A stretch of 64,000 nucleotides of DNA from Candidatus Latescibacterota bacterium (lineage in GTDB: Bacteria > JAAXHH01). The position numbers and the translations under genes were made by a program. Location of the stretch: contig JAJEAN010000007.1 of assembly GCA_022822725.1 (NCBI GenBank), positions 1,375,045 through 1,439,044 of the forward strand, written 5' to 3'. The notes under the pieces were generated by a model. The model saw only the letters and a program-made list of their open reading frames with translations, ran no database searches and was not told the origin of the DNA. This document shows, piece after piece, positions 33,644-41,695 of this stretch. Within the stretch, counting starts at the first letter, position 1. Every line of letters starts with the position of its first letter.

Positions 33644-33733
33644 TTACTTCTTCTTATGCCTGTCGGCCCGCAAGCGTTTCTTGCGCTTATGGGTAGCGAT
33701 CTTGGACCGCTTACGCTTCTTACCACTTGGCAC
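33644..33733 (-). CDS. AURKAIP1/COX24 (mS38-like) domain small basic protein, 29 residues
   Basis: A very short gene that starts at GTG 33733 with AAGGGAG 7 bases upstream and ends at TAA 33644. The product begins MPSGKKRKRSKIATHKRKK and ends RLRADRHKKK: 29 residues, about 60% Lys/Arg/His. This is the bacterial AURKAIP1/COX24 family (DUF1713), related to mitochondrial small-subunit protein mS38 and found in some bacterial phyla as a likely ribosome-associated peptide. It lies 16 bp after the HU gene on the same strand and is probably on the sppA-HU transcript. Easily missed because of its length; sequence identity to the family pattern is strong. Confidence 0.85.
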   Translation of the reverse strand: MPSGKKRKRSKIATHKRKKRLRADRHKKK

Positions 33734-33749
33734 GTCTGTCTCCCTTGGG

Positions 33750-34031
33750 TTAGTTTTCCTTCTGTACTCGGTTTTTGAGATGATCTGACGGTTTGAAGAC
33801 CGGCACCACGCACGGTGGAATCCGGATGCCCGTCCCGGTTTTCGGATTGCGGGCGACGCGCGCCTTCCTTTCCTTCACCTTGAAGATGCCGAATCCACGC
33901 AGTTCGATCTTCTCGCCCCTGCCCAGTGCGGACGAGATCGAATCCAGCAACGCGTTCAGCACTTCTGCCGTATCCACCTTGGTCATCCCGGTGGATTGTG
34001 CGATGCGAGCCACGATATCGGCCTTAGTCAT
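33750..34031 (-). CDS. HU family DNA-binding protein
   Basis: A 93-residue histone-like protein. The ATG at 34031 has AAGGAG at 6 bases. MTKADIVARIAQSTGMTK is the dimer helix, GRGEKIELRGFGIFKVKERKARVARNP (landmark GFGIFKV) is the core, and GTGIRIPPCVVPVF is the DNA-wrapping arm with its intercalating proline (the family RNPxTG element appears as RNPKTG). It packages and bends DNA. It lies between sppA (31 bp upstream) and the COX24-like gene. Confidence 0.93.
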   Translation of the reverse strand: MTKADIVARIAQSTGMTKVDTAEVLNALLDSISSALGRGEKIELRGFGIFKVKERKARVARNPKTGTGIRIPPCVVPVFKPSDHLKNRVQKEN

Positions 34032-34062
34032 ATTCATCTCCTTAATCGATGATGTTGCCGCA

Positions 34063-34941
34063 TTATCGGTACCGGTATTCGACGACGCCCGGTGCATACA
34101 GACCGGTAATCATCTCCATGTTATCCATCAGCAGATCGAAAAACGTCTTGGGCCGTTGTCGGACCACGTTGGGCTTTTCCGGAAGACCGGCCATTCTGCC
34201 GGCCAGGGCGATCGCGTCCTGGTAGGTCCCCAGGCGGTCCACGAGTCCCAGGGGCAGCGCCTGGTTTCCGGTGTATATCCGTCCGTCCGCCCGTTCGACC
34301 ACCTCTTCGCGGGATAACGGCCTGTAACTGGCCACCGCGCCGACAAACTGGTCATATACGTCGTCGACCACGGACTGCACTATCCCGATCTCCTCGTCGG
34401 TCATGCTGCGGCTCAGCGAACCTATGTCCTTGTGCCGGCCGCTTTTGACGACCTGCCAGTCGATGCCGATCTTCTCGAGCAGATCTCCCGCGCTGGGTGC
34501 GACGGTGACCACGCCGATGCTCCCGGTAATGGTGCCGGGGTTAGCCACAATGGAATCGGCCGCGCAGGCGATATAGTATCCGCCCGAAGCCGCCACGTTC
34601 CCCATGGATGCCACGATGATCTTGCCCGCTTCCCGGGTCTTGCGCAGTTCGTCGAAGATCTCCTGCGTGGGGGCTACTGCGCCGCCGGGGCTGTCGATGC
34701 GGAGCACGATGGCCCGTACGGAATCGTCCTCGCGGTACCTGGCGATCTGCCCGACCGTGTCATCGGACCGGGTGATCGGACCCCGGACTTCGACCAGCCC
34801 GACCCGGCCGCCGCCCATGCCGGAAAGGGAACTGTCGCTACTCAGCATGGGACCGGCGATAAGCAGCACCATGACGATGACGACAACCAGTACCCCGCCA
34901 CCGAGCAGGCCACCAATAATCCAGTCTGATTTTCGCGCCAT
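34063..34941 (-). CDS. sppA: Signal peptide peptidase SppA (short form)
   Basis: A 292-residue membrane-bound serine protease that clears cleaved signal peptides; the half-length form compared with E. coli SppA. The N-terminal helix GGLLGGGVLVVVIVMVLLIA (about 10-30) anchors it. The catalytic Ser is in NVAASGGYYIA (about 116) and the general-base Lys in SGRHKDIGS (about 168). RIDSPGG (about 82) and PGTITGSIGVV are conserved. ATG 34941 follows GGAG at 7 bases. A strong promoter lies 80 bp upstream, independent of the lytic transglycosylase gene. Confidence 0.92.
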   Translation of the reverse strand: MARKSDWIIGGLLGGGVLVVVIVMVLLIAGPMLSSDSSLSGMGGGRVGLVEVRGPITRSDDTVGQIARYREDDSVRAIVLRIDSPGGAVAPTQEIFDELRKTREAGKIIVASMGNVAASGGYYIACAADSIVANPGTITGSIGVVTVAPSAGDLLEKIGIDWQVVKSGRHKDIGSLSRSMTDEEIGIVQSVVDDVYDQFVGAVASYRPLSREEVVERADGRIYTGNQALPLGLVDRLGTYQDAIALAGRMAGLPEKPNVVRQRPKTFFDLLMDNMEMITGLYAPGVVEYRYR

Positions 34942-35020
34942 TTCAACGCTCCGCGATCCCGCGTCACATTCGGATTCGGGTTCAATCCCGGACCATCCCG
35001 GGACCGGAATAGCCGAGACC

Positions 35021-35049
35021 AAAATATCACGTTAGTATAAGAATGTCAA
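35021..35049 (-). promoter_or_regulatory. Strong promoter for sppA-HU-COX24
   Basis: Minus strand: exact -35 TTGACA (35049-35044), 17-bp spacer, -10 TATTTT (35026-35021). It begins 7 bp after the stop of the LysM transglycosylase gene. Confidence 0.75.
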
Positions 35050-35055
35050 TGACTT

Positions 35056-36843
35056 TTAGGAGTCGGAAGGGTCGATGCGAAGCCGGTCTCCGGGATGAAT
35101 GGCGGTGCGCCTGTCCAACCCGTTCATCCTGCGCAGCGAGCTCACGGTCACATTGTGAGTCCGTGCAATTTCCCAGAGAGTGTCGCCCGGTTTGACGGTG
35201 TAGATGATGGCACCGGATGCAGACGCTCCGCCCGCGGCGCCGCTCGGGCGTGGAACATAGATGGTCAGGCTGCGGCCCGCGATGATGTCTCCCGGGTTGT
35301 TCAGCTTGTTCCAGTCCTGCAGGTTGGCCATCGATACGCCGTATCTCCTGCTGATTCGCGCCAGCGTATCGCCGCGCCTGATCCGGTAGGAGATGGCCTG
35401 ATGGGTCGCAGGATCGGGGGGCGGCACGTCTCGGGGCCTGCGATTGGCAATGGATTGATTTGACGAACGGATCGATGAGCCGTAAAGGGGTATGGCGAGT
35501 ACCTGCCCGATCCGCAGGCGGTTCGGGCGGCGTATGTTGTTCTCGGAAATGATATCCCCCGTACGCACGCCGAACCGGCGGGAAATGCGGCCCAGGGTGT
35601 CTCCACGCCGGACCCGGTAAAACGTCATTGCGGAAGGATCGGGGCCGGGCGGTTCGATGCCGGCCCACGCGGCGTAGTTGCGTTTTGTACCCAGCGGGAC
35701 GTTGAGATCGAAACCCGGCACGGCCCTCCAGCGCCTCAGTTCCGGATTCAGTTCACGGAGCTTCTCGACCTGGATCTTCATGCCCTCGGCCACTTCTTCC
35801 AGTAACATGGCGCGCTGCACTGGAACGGACTCGTGTATTACCGGAAGCCCTCCCAGGGGTTCGAATCCGTAAACTTCGGGCGATTTGGAGATAATAGCCG
35901 ATGCCATGACGAAGGCCACGAAAGGGATCGATCGGCCGGGGAGCCTCATTCTCCAGAGACTCAGATCCCCGGCATGCCGCACGGGTTCGGGCCCGGCATG
36001 ATGGGCCGCCAGAACGAGATCCCAACTGCCCAGTTCCAGATAGAGATCCTTGAACCTCGACGCCGCCGCGCGTGTGGACTTCTCCGGATCGTATCGCTCG
36101 TCGACGTCGTCGTTAAGGGTCAGACCGTAGCGTTCCGCGTCCGCCGGAGTGAGTTGCCACAGGCCTGCCCCGCCTTCCCGGGAGCGCGCCCGGGGATCGA
36201 AGCCGCTTTCTACCATGGCGACATAAACCAGGTCACCCGGCAGGCCGGACCTGGAAAGTATCGACAGGATCATGGCCCGGTAGCGGTTCGTCCGGCCCAG
36301 CCATCCGGCGAAAATGCCGGAAGCGTCGTTCCGCAGGACGTGGATCGCCCCTTTCACCCGGTCGTTGTAACTGATGGGAACGTCGAACCGGCCGAAATCG
36401 GGCCACGGCGGTTCGGGGGCCTCGACGCGGTCGAATTCTTCCAGGAAGGGCGCGAGCTGGGATATACCGGCGGGACCGGTTTGTTCTTCGAGGTATGTGT
36501 CTGGCGCAGCATCCGCGTCCCGGACGGCGGGTTCGGTTGCGAAATCCTGACCCTCCACCGTTTCAGCGGCGAACCCCATATTGCCTTCAGTGGCCGAGGC
36601 AGGATTGGGGGCCGGGGCCGCGGCATGGGCCGCGCTCGTGTCCGGGGAATTGAACGGGGTGTTAAGAAAAACCGACGCTGAAATTGAAGAAGCGTCGGTC
36701 GGTGTATCTTTGGCGTCAAGGGGGGTTGCCTGGAGCAATGCGGGAGGCGCAATCAGCAAAAACAGGCAGATCGTCAGCCGGCTCGGGGTGCGTAAACGGC
36801 TGGTCGGTATACTGCGATTAACTGTGCAGATGGTACTGAGCAT
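35056..36843 (-). CDS. LysM-containing lytic transglycosylase (MltD-like)
   Basis: A 595-residue periplasmic peptidoglycan-cleaving enzyme. A signal peptide (LTICLFLLIAPPALLQA) is followed by an Ala/Pro-rich region, then an SLT domain with catalytic Glu in YVAMVESGFDPRARS (about 245) and GGAGLWQLTPADAERYG. The usual AYNSGxG of MltD is replaced by AAHHAGPEPV, a variant substrate-binding loop. Three LysM domains close the protein: YRVRRGDTLGRIS, YRIRRGDTLARIS and YTVKPGDTLWEIA. I placed the start at ATG 36843 just ahead of the signal peptide; upstream in-frame sequence up to 36966 contains a CTGGCCGTG-type repeat and looks non-coding. No Shine-Dalgarno is evident. Confidence 0.88.
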   Translation of the reverse strand: MLSTICTVNRSIPTSRLRTPSRLTICLFLLIAPPALLQATPLDAKDTPTDASSISASVFLNTPFNSPDTSAAHAAAPAPNPASATEGNMGFAAETVEGQDFATEPAVRDADAAPDTYLEEQTGPAGISQLAPFLEEFDRVEAPEPPWPDFGRFDVPISYNDRVKGAIHVLRNDASGIFAGWLGRTNRYRAMILSILSRSGLPGDLVYVAMVESGFDPRARSREGGAGLWQLTPADAERYGLTLNDDVDERYDPEKSTRAAASRFKDLYLELGSWDLVLAAHHAGPEPVRHAGDLSLWRMRLPGRSIPFVAFVMASAIISKSPEVYGFEPLGGLPVIHESVPVQRAMLLEEVAEGMKIQVEKLRELNPELRRWRAVPGFDLNVPLGTKRNYAAWAGIEPPGPDPSAMTFYRVRRGDTLGRISRRFGVRTGDIISENNIRRPNRLRIGQVLAIPLYGSSIRSSNQSIANRRPRDVPPPDPATHQAISYRIRRGDTLARISRRYGVSMANLQDWNKLNNPGDIIAGRSLTIYVPRPSGAAGGASASGAIIYTVKPGDTLWEIARTHNVTVSSLRRMNGLDRRTAIHPGDRLRIDPSDS

Positions 36844-36994
36844 AGTGCGCGCTGTATACGAGAAACCGACTGTGTATGCAGGAATACTACAAAACCATGT
36901 GCTGGCCGTGCTGGCCGTGCTGGCCATGCTGGCCGAAACCTCGGTCAATCCACCAGGGACCGCCATTCATCCTGAGGTCGCCACCAGCAGGTAG

Positions 36995-37067
36995 TGGAGC
37001 TGAGCGGGATCGAACCGCTGACCTCATGAATGCCATTCATGCGCTCTCCCAGCTGAGCTACAGCCCC
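36995..37067 (-). tRNA. tRNA-Ala (anticodon GGC)
   Basis: A 73-nt cloverleaf on the minus strand: acceptor GGGGCTG pairing with CAGCTCC, discriminator A, D-arm TAGCTCAGCTGGGAGAG, anticodon stem ATGAA/TTCAT closing a loop with GGC, and T-arm GGTTCGATCCC. CCA is not encoded. A promoter with exact TTGACA lies just upstream. Confidence 0.95.
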
Positions 37068-37078
37068 TGACGCCGCAC

Positions 37079-37107
37079 AAAATAGGAACGGTGAATGCGG
37101 CTGTCAA
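37079..37107 (-). promoter_or_regulatory. Promoter of tRNA-Ala
   Basis: Minus strand: -35 TTGACA (37107-37102), 17-bp spacer, -10 TATTTT (37084-37079), ending 11 bp before the tRNA 5' end. The same -35/-10 pair occurs before sppA. The rest of the gap up to 37367 shows no gene. Confidence 0.75.
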
Positions 37108-37367
37108 GGGAAACGTTGCGTTGGTGCCGCCGGGACGCGAGGACCGCGTTTGGAGCGTGTACGCCGACGGGGCACGGGTGCGCCCTGTGGCCGTAGACAC
37201 CGCCGGGACGCGGGTGTCACAGACGCACTAAGCCGCTGGTTTGGATGAGTACGTTTTCATTCGAAATCGACCACGCGGATTTCGCTTGCCGTCTACCGCA
37301 CCCCGGGATATCGTCTGGACGACGGGTAAACGGTCGCCTTCACGATGATTGGAAAGGAAAGCGGTTC

Positions 37368-38846
37368 ATGGCCAATGAAATAAAAACAAGCGAGACCCAC
37401 CCGGTCCGTGTCGACCCGGTGCGTCCGAAGGACGGCTACGGCCGCATCGGCATCACCTTGTGCCCCGGCAAGAAGTACCCCTGGGGCATCGCGGGGCACT
37501 GGGAACGCGACCTGGACCTGGACCTCGACCGGATCAGAAGGTGGGGCGCTACAGCGATCGTCAGCCTGATCACCAGGGAAGAAATGCGGGACCTGCAGGT
37601 GAAGGAACTCTCCCGGGCGGTCGCGGACCGGCACATGGAGTGGTGGCACCTGCCGATACCGGACGGGCAGCCGCCCGGACCGGAATTCGAAAGGGCCTGG
37701 GTGCATGCGGGTGTGGCCATCCGGGACCGGCTGCGGCTAGGTTTTGACGTGCTCGTTCATTGCAAAGGCGGACTGGGCCGCGCGGGGACCGTGGCCGCCA
37801 GGTTGCTCGTGGAGTTCGGCGAACGACCGGACGTAGCGATTCGGAGAGTTCGAGAGGCCCGTTCCAAGAACGCCCTGGAAACGCGCGACCAGGAGCGCTA
37901 CGTTCACCAGTGCGTAACAGCGGCCACGGTACTGCCCGCGACGACCGAGGAGCGTATCCGGGACCGCGCGATCGGCGCCTTCCTGGGTCTCGCGGTGGGC
38001 GACGCGGTCGGTACGACGCTCGAGTTCCGGTCCCGCGACGCACAGCCGCGTGTCGTCGACATGGTGGGCGGCGGTCCCTTCGGCCTGCCTGCCGGGTCGT
38101 GGACCGACGACACGACGATGGCGCTGGCGCTGGCAGAAAGCCTCGCCGATTGCGGAGCACTCGACTGCCGGGACTTGATGGACCGGTACGTCCGCTGGTG
38201 GAAGGATGGGGAGTATTCCTGCACCGGCAGTTGCTTCGACATCGGGAACACGACGAGTGCCGCCCTCGCCAGGTATGAGCGTACCCGCGATCCGCTCGCC
38301 GGTTCCACAGACCCGCACTCCGCGGGGAACGGCTCGCTGATGCGGCTCTCTCCCGTCGCGCTGCGCTACTGGGACGACCACGCACTGCTCGATGCCGTGG
38401 CGGCCGAACAGTCCAGGACGACGCACGGGGCCGAAACAGCTGTGGATGCCTGCCGGGGCTTCGCTGCACTGCTGGCAGATGCCATATCCGGAAAGGCGAA
38501 AGCTGACCTTCTCGCGCCGAGACCGTTCGACGGGGCGCCGGAGATCTCCCGGATCCTTGCCGGAAGCTGGCGGGGAAAACCCCGGGAAGAAATCAGCTCG
38601 AGTGGTTACGTCGCCAGCACGATGGAAGCCGCCCTCTGGTCGGTGGCACGCACCTCCGATTTCCGCGGCGCCGTGCTGCTCGCGGCCAACCTTGCCGACG
38701 ACGCCGACACGGTCGCCGCGGTGACGGGACAACTCGCCGGAGCGCTGTACGGTCTTGGAGGCATTCCTGACGACTGGCTCAGCCGGGTGGCCTGGAAGGA
38801 TCGCCTGCTGGACGTGGCGGACCGGTTGACGAGCAGGGACGGTTGA
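37368..38846 (+). CDS. Dual-specificity-type protein phosphatase fused to ADP-ribosylglycohydrolase
   Basis: A 492-residue two-enzyme protein. The first about 190 residues resemble CDKN3-type cysteine phosphatases, with the P-loop VHCKGGLGRAGT (CX5R; Cys about 127, Arg about 133) and an upstream HLPIPDG general-acid loop. From about 200 comes a DraG/ARH-type ADP-ribosylglycohydrolase: RIRDRAIGAFLGLAVGDAVG, GSWTDDTTMALALAESL (metal-binding TDD) and NLADDADTVAAVTGQLAGA (second metal set). ARH enzymes remove ADP-ribose from proteins, nucleic acids or small molecules. ATG 37368 follows AAGGA at about 10 bases; an ATG at 37245 is less likely. The fusion suggests phosphate and ADP-ribose removal on one substrate or pathway. 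Confidence 0.87.
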   Translation: MANEIKTSETHPVRVDPVRPKDGYGRIGITLCPGKKYPWGIAGHWERDLDLDLDRIRRWGATAIVSLITREEMRDLQVKELSRAVADRHMEWWHLPIPDGQPPGPEFERAWVHAGVAIRDRLRLGFDVLVHCKGGLGRAGTVAARLLVEFGERPDVAIRRVREARSKNALETRDQERYVHQCVTAATVLPATTEERIRDRAIGAFLGLAVGDAVGTTLEFRSRDAQPRVVDMVGGGPFGLPAGSWTDDTTMALALAESLADCGALDCRDLMDRYVRWWKDGEYSCTGSCFDIGNTTSAALARYERTRDPLAGSTDPHSAGNGSLMRLSPVALRYWDDHALLDAVAAEQSRTTHGAETAVDACRGFAALLADAISGKAKADLLAPRPFDGAPEISRILAGSWRGKPREEISSSGYVASTMEAALWSVARTSDFRGAVLLAANLADDADTVAAVTGQLAGALYGLGGIPDDWLSRVAWKDRLLDVADRLTSRDG

Positions 38847-38905
38847 CGAGGTGGGGCGGCTGGACGGGCAGGGACGGTTGACGAGCAGGGACGGTTGACG
38901 CGTAG
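38823..38905 (+). repeat. Tandem copies of the end of the phosphatase-ARH gene
   Basis: The coding end GAGCAGGGACGGTTGA (including the stop at 38844-38846) recurs in the spacer around 38868 and 38883. One unit between has diverged more. Confidence 0.88.
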
Positions 38906-38978
38906 AACCGGTTGGCCTGCCGCACGATTTGACCATCACCTCCCCTCGAAGCCAGCCTCGCACGACGGCAAATTGTAC

Positions 38979-39007
38979 TTGAACCGGGCGGCGGGCCGTG
39001 TTATAGT
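38979..39007 (+). promoter_or_regulatory. Promoter of the DegT-family aminotransferase gene
   Basis: -35 TTGAAC (38979-38984), 17-bp spacer, -10 TATAGT (39002-39007); leader of about 60 bases. Confidence 0.6.
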
Positions 39008-39072
39008 CCTGCATCTCATTCCCACCATACCGAATACTGCGGTTCAAGCTCGATCGTTGAATCAGGACGACC

Positions 39073-40338
39073 ATGGCGGAATCCCTGGCAATCGACGGCG
39101 GAACCCCGGTCCGCACGGAAAACTGGCCTCCGCTGGTACCCGGTGGAGCGGTTTACGGGGAAGAGGAAAAACAGGCCGCCATCGAAGTCATCGAAGCCCG
39201 TTCGCCCTTCCGGTACTACGGCATCGAACCCCTGGGCAAGGTCGACCGGTTCGAAGCGGCATACGCCCGTTACGTCGGGACGCGCTTCGCTCTCGCTACC
39301 CACAGTGGGAGCACGGCGCTTTCCGTGGCCCTGGCCGCCCTCGACGTGGGTCCGGGTACGGAAGTCATCATGCCGGCCTTCATGTGGATCGCCGACGTCA
39401 ATGCCGTTGTGCATTTGCGGGCCGTACCGGTCCTGGCCGACATTGACGAAACGCTGAATCTCGACCCCGGTGACATCGAACGTCACATCACGCCCCGCAC
39501 GCGGGTCATCATCGCCGCACACATGGCTGGAACGGCCGCCGACCTGCCCGCCATCCTGGAAGTGGCCGGCAGGCATGGAATCCCCGTGCTCGAAGACTGC
39601 TCCCAGGCCGCGGGTGCGCGCATCGGAGGGCGGCCCGTTGGGTCCATGGGCACGGCTGGCGCGACCAGCCTGCAGTACAATAAGAACTTCACCACCGGCG
39701 AAGGCGGAATGATCACGACGGACGACGACGAAGTCTATCGACGGGCGGTATGCTTCCACGACACCGGTTTCCAGCGCGACCTGGAAGGCGTGTCGACCGG
39801 GGAGGACTCGGCGTTCGAGACCTTCGGCATGGGCGTCCGCATGGACGAACTCCGCGGTGCGGTGGGCCTGGTACAGTTGGAGAAACTGCCCTCCATCCTG
39901 CAGGGCATGCAACGCCACCAGGTAAGGCTGCGGGAGACCCTCGGCAAGACACCGGGCATCCAGCTGCGCCGTATCGTGGATCCCGAGGGCGACAGCGGCG
40001 CCTATTTCTCCTGGATCCACGACTCGGCGGAAGCGGCGGCCCGGTTCACCGCGGCAATGCGGGCGGAAGGCATCCCGGCCGGTGAGCCCCACGGAGGCAT
40101 ACACCAGTACCGGTACATGTCCAACCTGTTGAACAAGGTGCCCGTGACGACCGCCGGTTGCCCCTGGACGTGCCCGTTCAATGCCGAAAGCCCGATGGAA
40201 TACCGTGCGGGCATGCTGCCGCGCAGCGACGATCTGCTCGACCGGGCGCGTATCCTGCCGCTGCCCGCCCAGTTGACCGATGAAGATGTGGACGACGTGA
40301 TCCGGGCGTTCCGCAAGGTTGCCCGGGCCGTCCTGTAA
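39073..40338 (+). CDS. DegT/DnrJ/EryC1/StrS family aminotransferase
   Basis: A 421-residue PLP enzyme of the sugar aminotransferase/AHBA synthase family. Key elements: LAIDGGTPVR at the start, HSGSTALSVALAALDVGPG for the PLP phosphate, AHMAGTAADL, LEDCSQAAGA with the pyridine-binding Asp, and QYNKNFTTGEGGMITT carrying the PLP lysine (about 202). Members aminate nucleotide-linked keto sugars or cyclic ketones. No nucleotide-sugar genes are near; instead two other PLP enzymes follow, so a role in a small-molecule pathway is equally possible. Its last codons plus stop are copied exactly (18 bp) 43 bp downstream. A promoter is visible upstream. Confidence 0.9.
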   Translation: MAESLAIDGGTPVRTENWPPLVPGGAVYGEEEKQAAIEVIEARSPFRYYGIEPLGKVDRFEAAYARYVGTRFALATHSGSTALSVALAALDVGPGTEVIMPAFMWIADVNAVVHLRAVPVLADIDETLNLDPGDIERHITPRTRVIIAAHMAGTAADLPAILEVAGRHGIPVLEDCSQAAGARIGGRPVGSMGTAGATSLQYNKNFTTGEGGMITTDDDEVYRRAVCFHDTGFQRDLEGVSTGEDSAFETFGMGVRMDELRGAVGLVQLEKLPSILQGMQRHQVRLRETLGKTPGIQLRRIVDPEGDSGAYFSWIHDSAEAAARFTAAMRAEGIPAGEPHGGIHQYRYMSNLLNKVPVTTAGCPWTCPFNAESPMEYRAGMLPRSDDLLDRARILPLPAQLTDEDVDDVIRAFRKVARAVL

Positions 40339-40385
40339 GTTGATGCGGCCGGGCCGATTTGACGCACGGGCCGTCCTGTAAGTTG
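40325..40385 (+). repeat. Exact 18-bp copy of the DegT gene end in the spacer
   Basis: GGGCCGTCCTGTAAGTTG occurs at 40325-40342 (containing the TAA stop) and again at 40368-40385; a decayed third copy lies between. Confidence 0.92.
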
Positions 40386-40420
40386 TCCTTGCACCGGTAA
40401 GCTGCCACGGGAGAACCTTC

Positions 40421-41608
40421 ATGAACGAAGTGACAAGTCCAGTCCCGGCCGATACGCTTCCCCCACCGGACGATGCCTTCTGGAAGGCGATCCGCCGCGA
40501 CCAGTTCTACCTCGAACCGGATATCGCCTTTCTCCAGGGCGGCTCGGTCGGTCCGTCGCCCAAGCCGGTGGTGGACCGGGTGACCGAGGCCATCCGGGCC
40601 TTCGACAGCGATCCACTGAAGCACCAGCAGCAATACCGGCCGATCGTCGAAGAATCGAGAGAAAAGCTGGCGAATTTCGTGGGCACGCGGCCGGAGCGCA
40701 TCGCCCTGGTGCAGAACACCACCATGGCCTTAAGCGTCTTCGCCCAGGGCGTGACCTGGAAGGTGGGCGGCGAGATCCTGATGACGGACCAGGAGTACGG
40801 CGCGGTGAACGCCTGCTTCGACTACATCGCCGAGCGCTACGGACTGACCGTGCGGCGCGTGCACCTGCCCATGGAGATCACCGACCAGCAGCAGATCATC
40901 GATGTTTTCAGGAACGGGATGAACGAAAAAACGGCGGCCATGATATTCGGCCACGTGTACTGGTCCACCGGCCTGGTGACGCCGGTGAAGGAGCTGACCG
41001 AGATCGGCCGGGACCGTGGCTTCTGGGTGGTCGTGGACGGCGCCCATGCCGTGAGCATGGTGCCGCTGCGCCTGGACGAATGGAATCCCCATTTCTATGC
41101 GTCCAGCCTCCACAAGTGGACGCTGTCTCCCAAGGGCACGGGCATGCTCTTCGTTTCGGACGACGCTCATGACCGGGTGGAGCCGCTCATTCTCGGTTCC
41201 AGCGCGCGACCAAACCCGGATGCCAGCCGGTTCGACATGATGGGCACCCGGGACCAGACGCCCTTCATCGGCCTGGGCACGGCGCTGGATTTCCAGCAGG
41301 AGATCGGCTGGGACCATATCCGCACCTACTGCCGCGGCCTGGTGAATTACATGCGGGAGCGATTGGGCCGCATCCGCGGTGTGCGCTTCCTGACGCCGCG
41401 GGATCCCGAGATGTCCGGGTTCATCACGACCTTCACCATCGAGGGCGCAGACATCCAGAAGATCCGGCAGGAACTGTGGGACGACGAGAAGATCGAGACC
41501 GTGGCCTTTCATCTCAACGACGTGCCCGTGTTCCGGATTTCCACCCATTTCTACAACAGCCGGGAGGAAATCGACCGCTTGGTCCGGGCCATCGAGCGGC
41601 GGCTGTAG
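40421..41608 (+). CDS. Aminotransferase class V (isopenicillin N epimerase-like)
   Basis: A 395-residue fold-type I PLP enzyme in the group of NifS-like and isopenicillin-N-epimerase-like proteins. YLEPDIAFLQGGSVGPSPKPV opens the domain, VQNTTMALSVFAQG binds the PLP phosphate, VVVDGAHAVSMV contains the pyridine-binding Asp, and SSLHKWTLSPKGTGML carries the PLP lysine (about 227). GGGAGAA lies before the ATG. No cysteine-desulfurase Cys loop is seen, so epimerase, lyase or transaminase activity is likelier than sulfur transfer. It is second of three unrelated PLP enzymes in a row. Confidence 0.88.
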   Translation: MNEVTSPVPADTLPPPDDAFWKAIRRDQFYLEPDIAFLQGGSVGPSPKPVVDRVTEAIRAFDSDPLKHQQQYRPIVEESREKLANFVGTRPERIALVQNTTMALSVFAQGVTWKVGGEILMTDQEYGAVNACFDYIAERYGLTVRRVHLPMEITDQQQIIDVFRNGMNEKTAAMIFGHVYWSTGLVTPVKELTEIGRDRGFWVVVDGAHAVSMVPLRLDEWNPHFYASSLHKWTLSPKGTGMLFVSDDAHDRVEPLILGSSARPNPDASRFDMMGTRDQTPFIGLGTALDFQQEIGWDHIRTYCRGLVNYMRERLGRIRGVRFLTPRDPEMSGFITTFTIEGADIQKIRQELWDDEKIETVAFHLNDVPVFRISTHFYNSREEIDRLVRAIERRL

Positions 41609-41683
41609 GAGGTACGGCGCGCGGCCACGACTGGCGGCCGCAGGCGACAGGACCCTGATACATCGAACGGCGGCTGTAAGAGG
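41590..41683 (+). repeat. 71-bp-spaced copy of the class V gene end and following ribosome-binding site
   Basis: CATCGAGCGGCGGCTGTAGG at 41590 contains the stop; CATCGAACGGCGGCTGTAAG at 41661 repeats it. With the adjoining AGG there are two mismatches in 23 bases. Confidence 0.9.
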
Positions 41684-41695
41684 CATGGCACACGG

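Noticed and set aside
36844-36966. N-terminal extension of the LysM transglycosylase
   Set aside because: The extra codons come from a CTGGCCGTG-type repeat, and the signal peptide fits the start at 36843.
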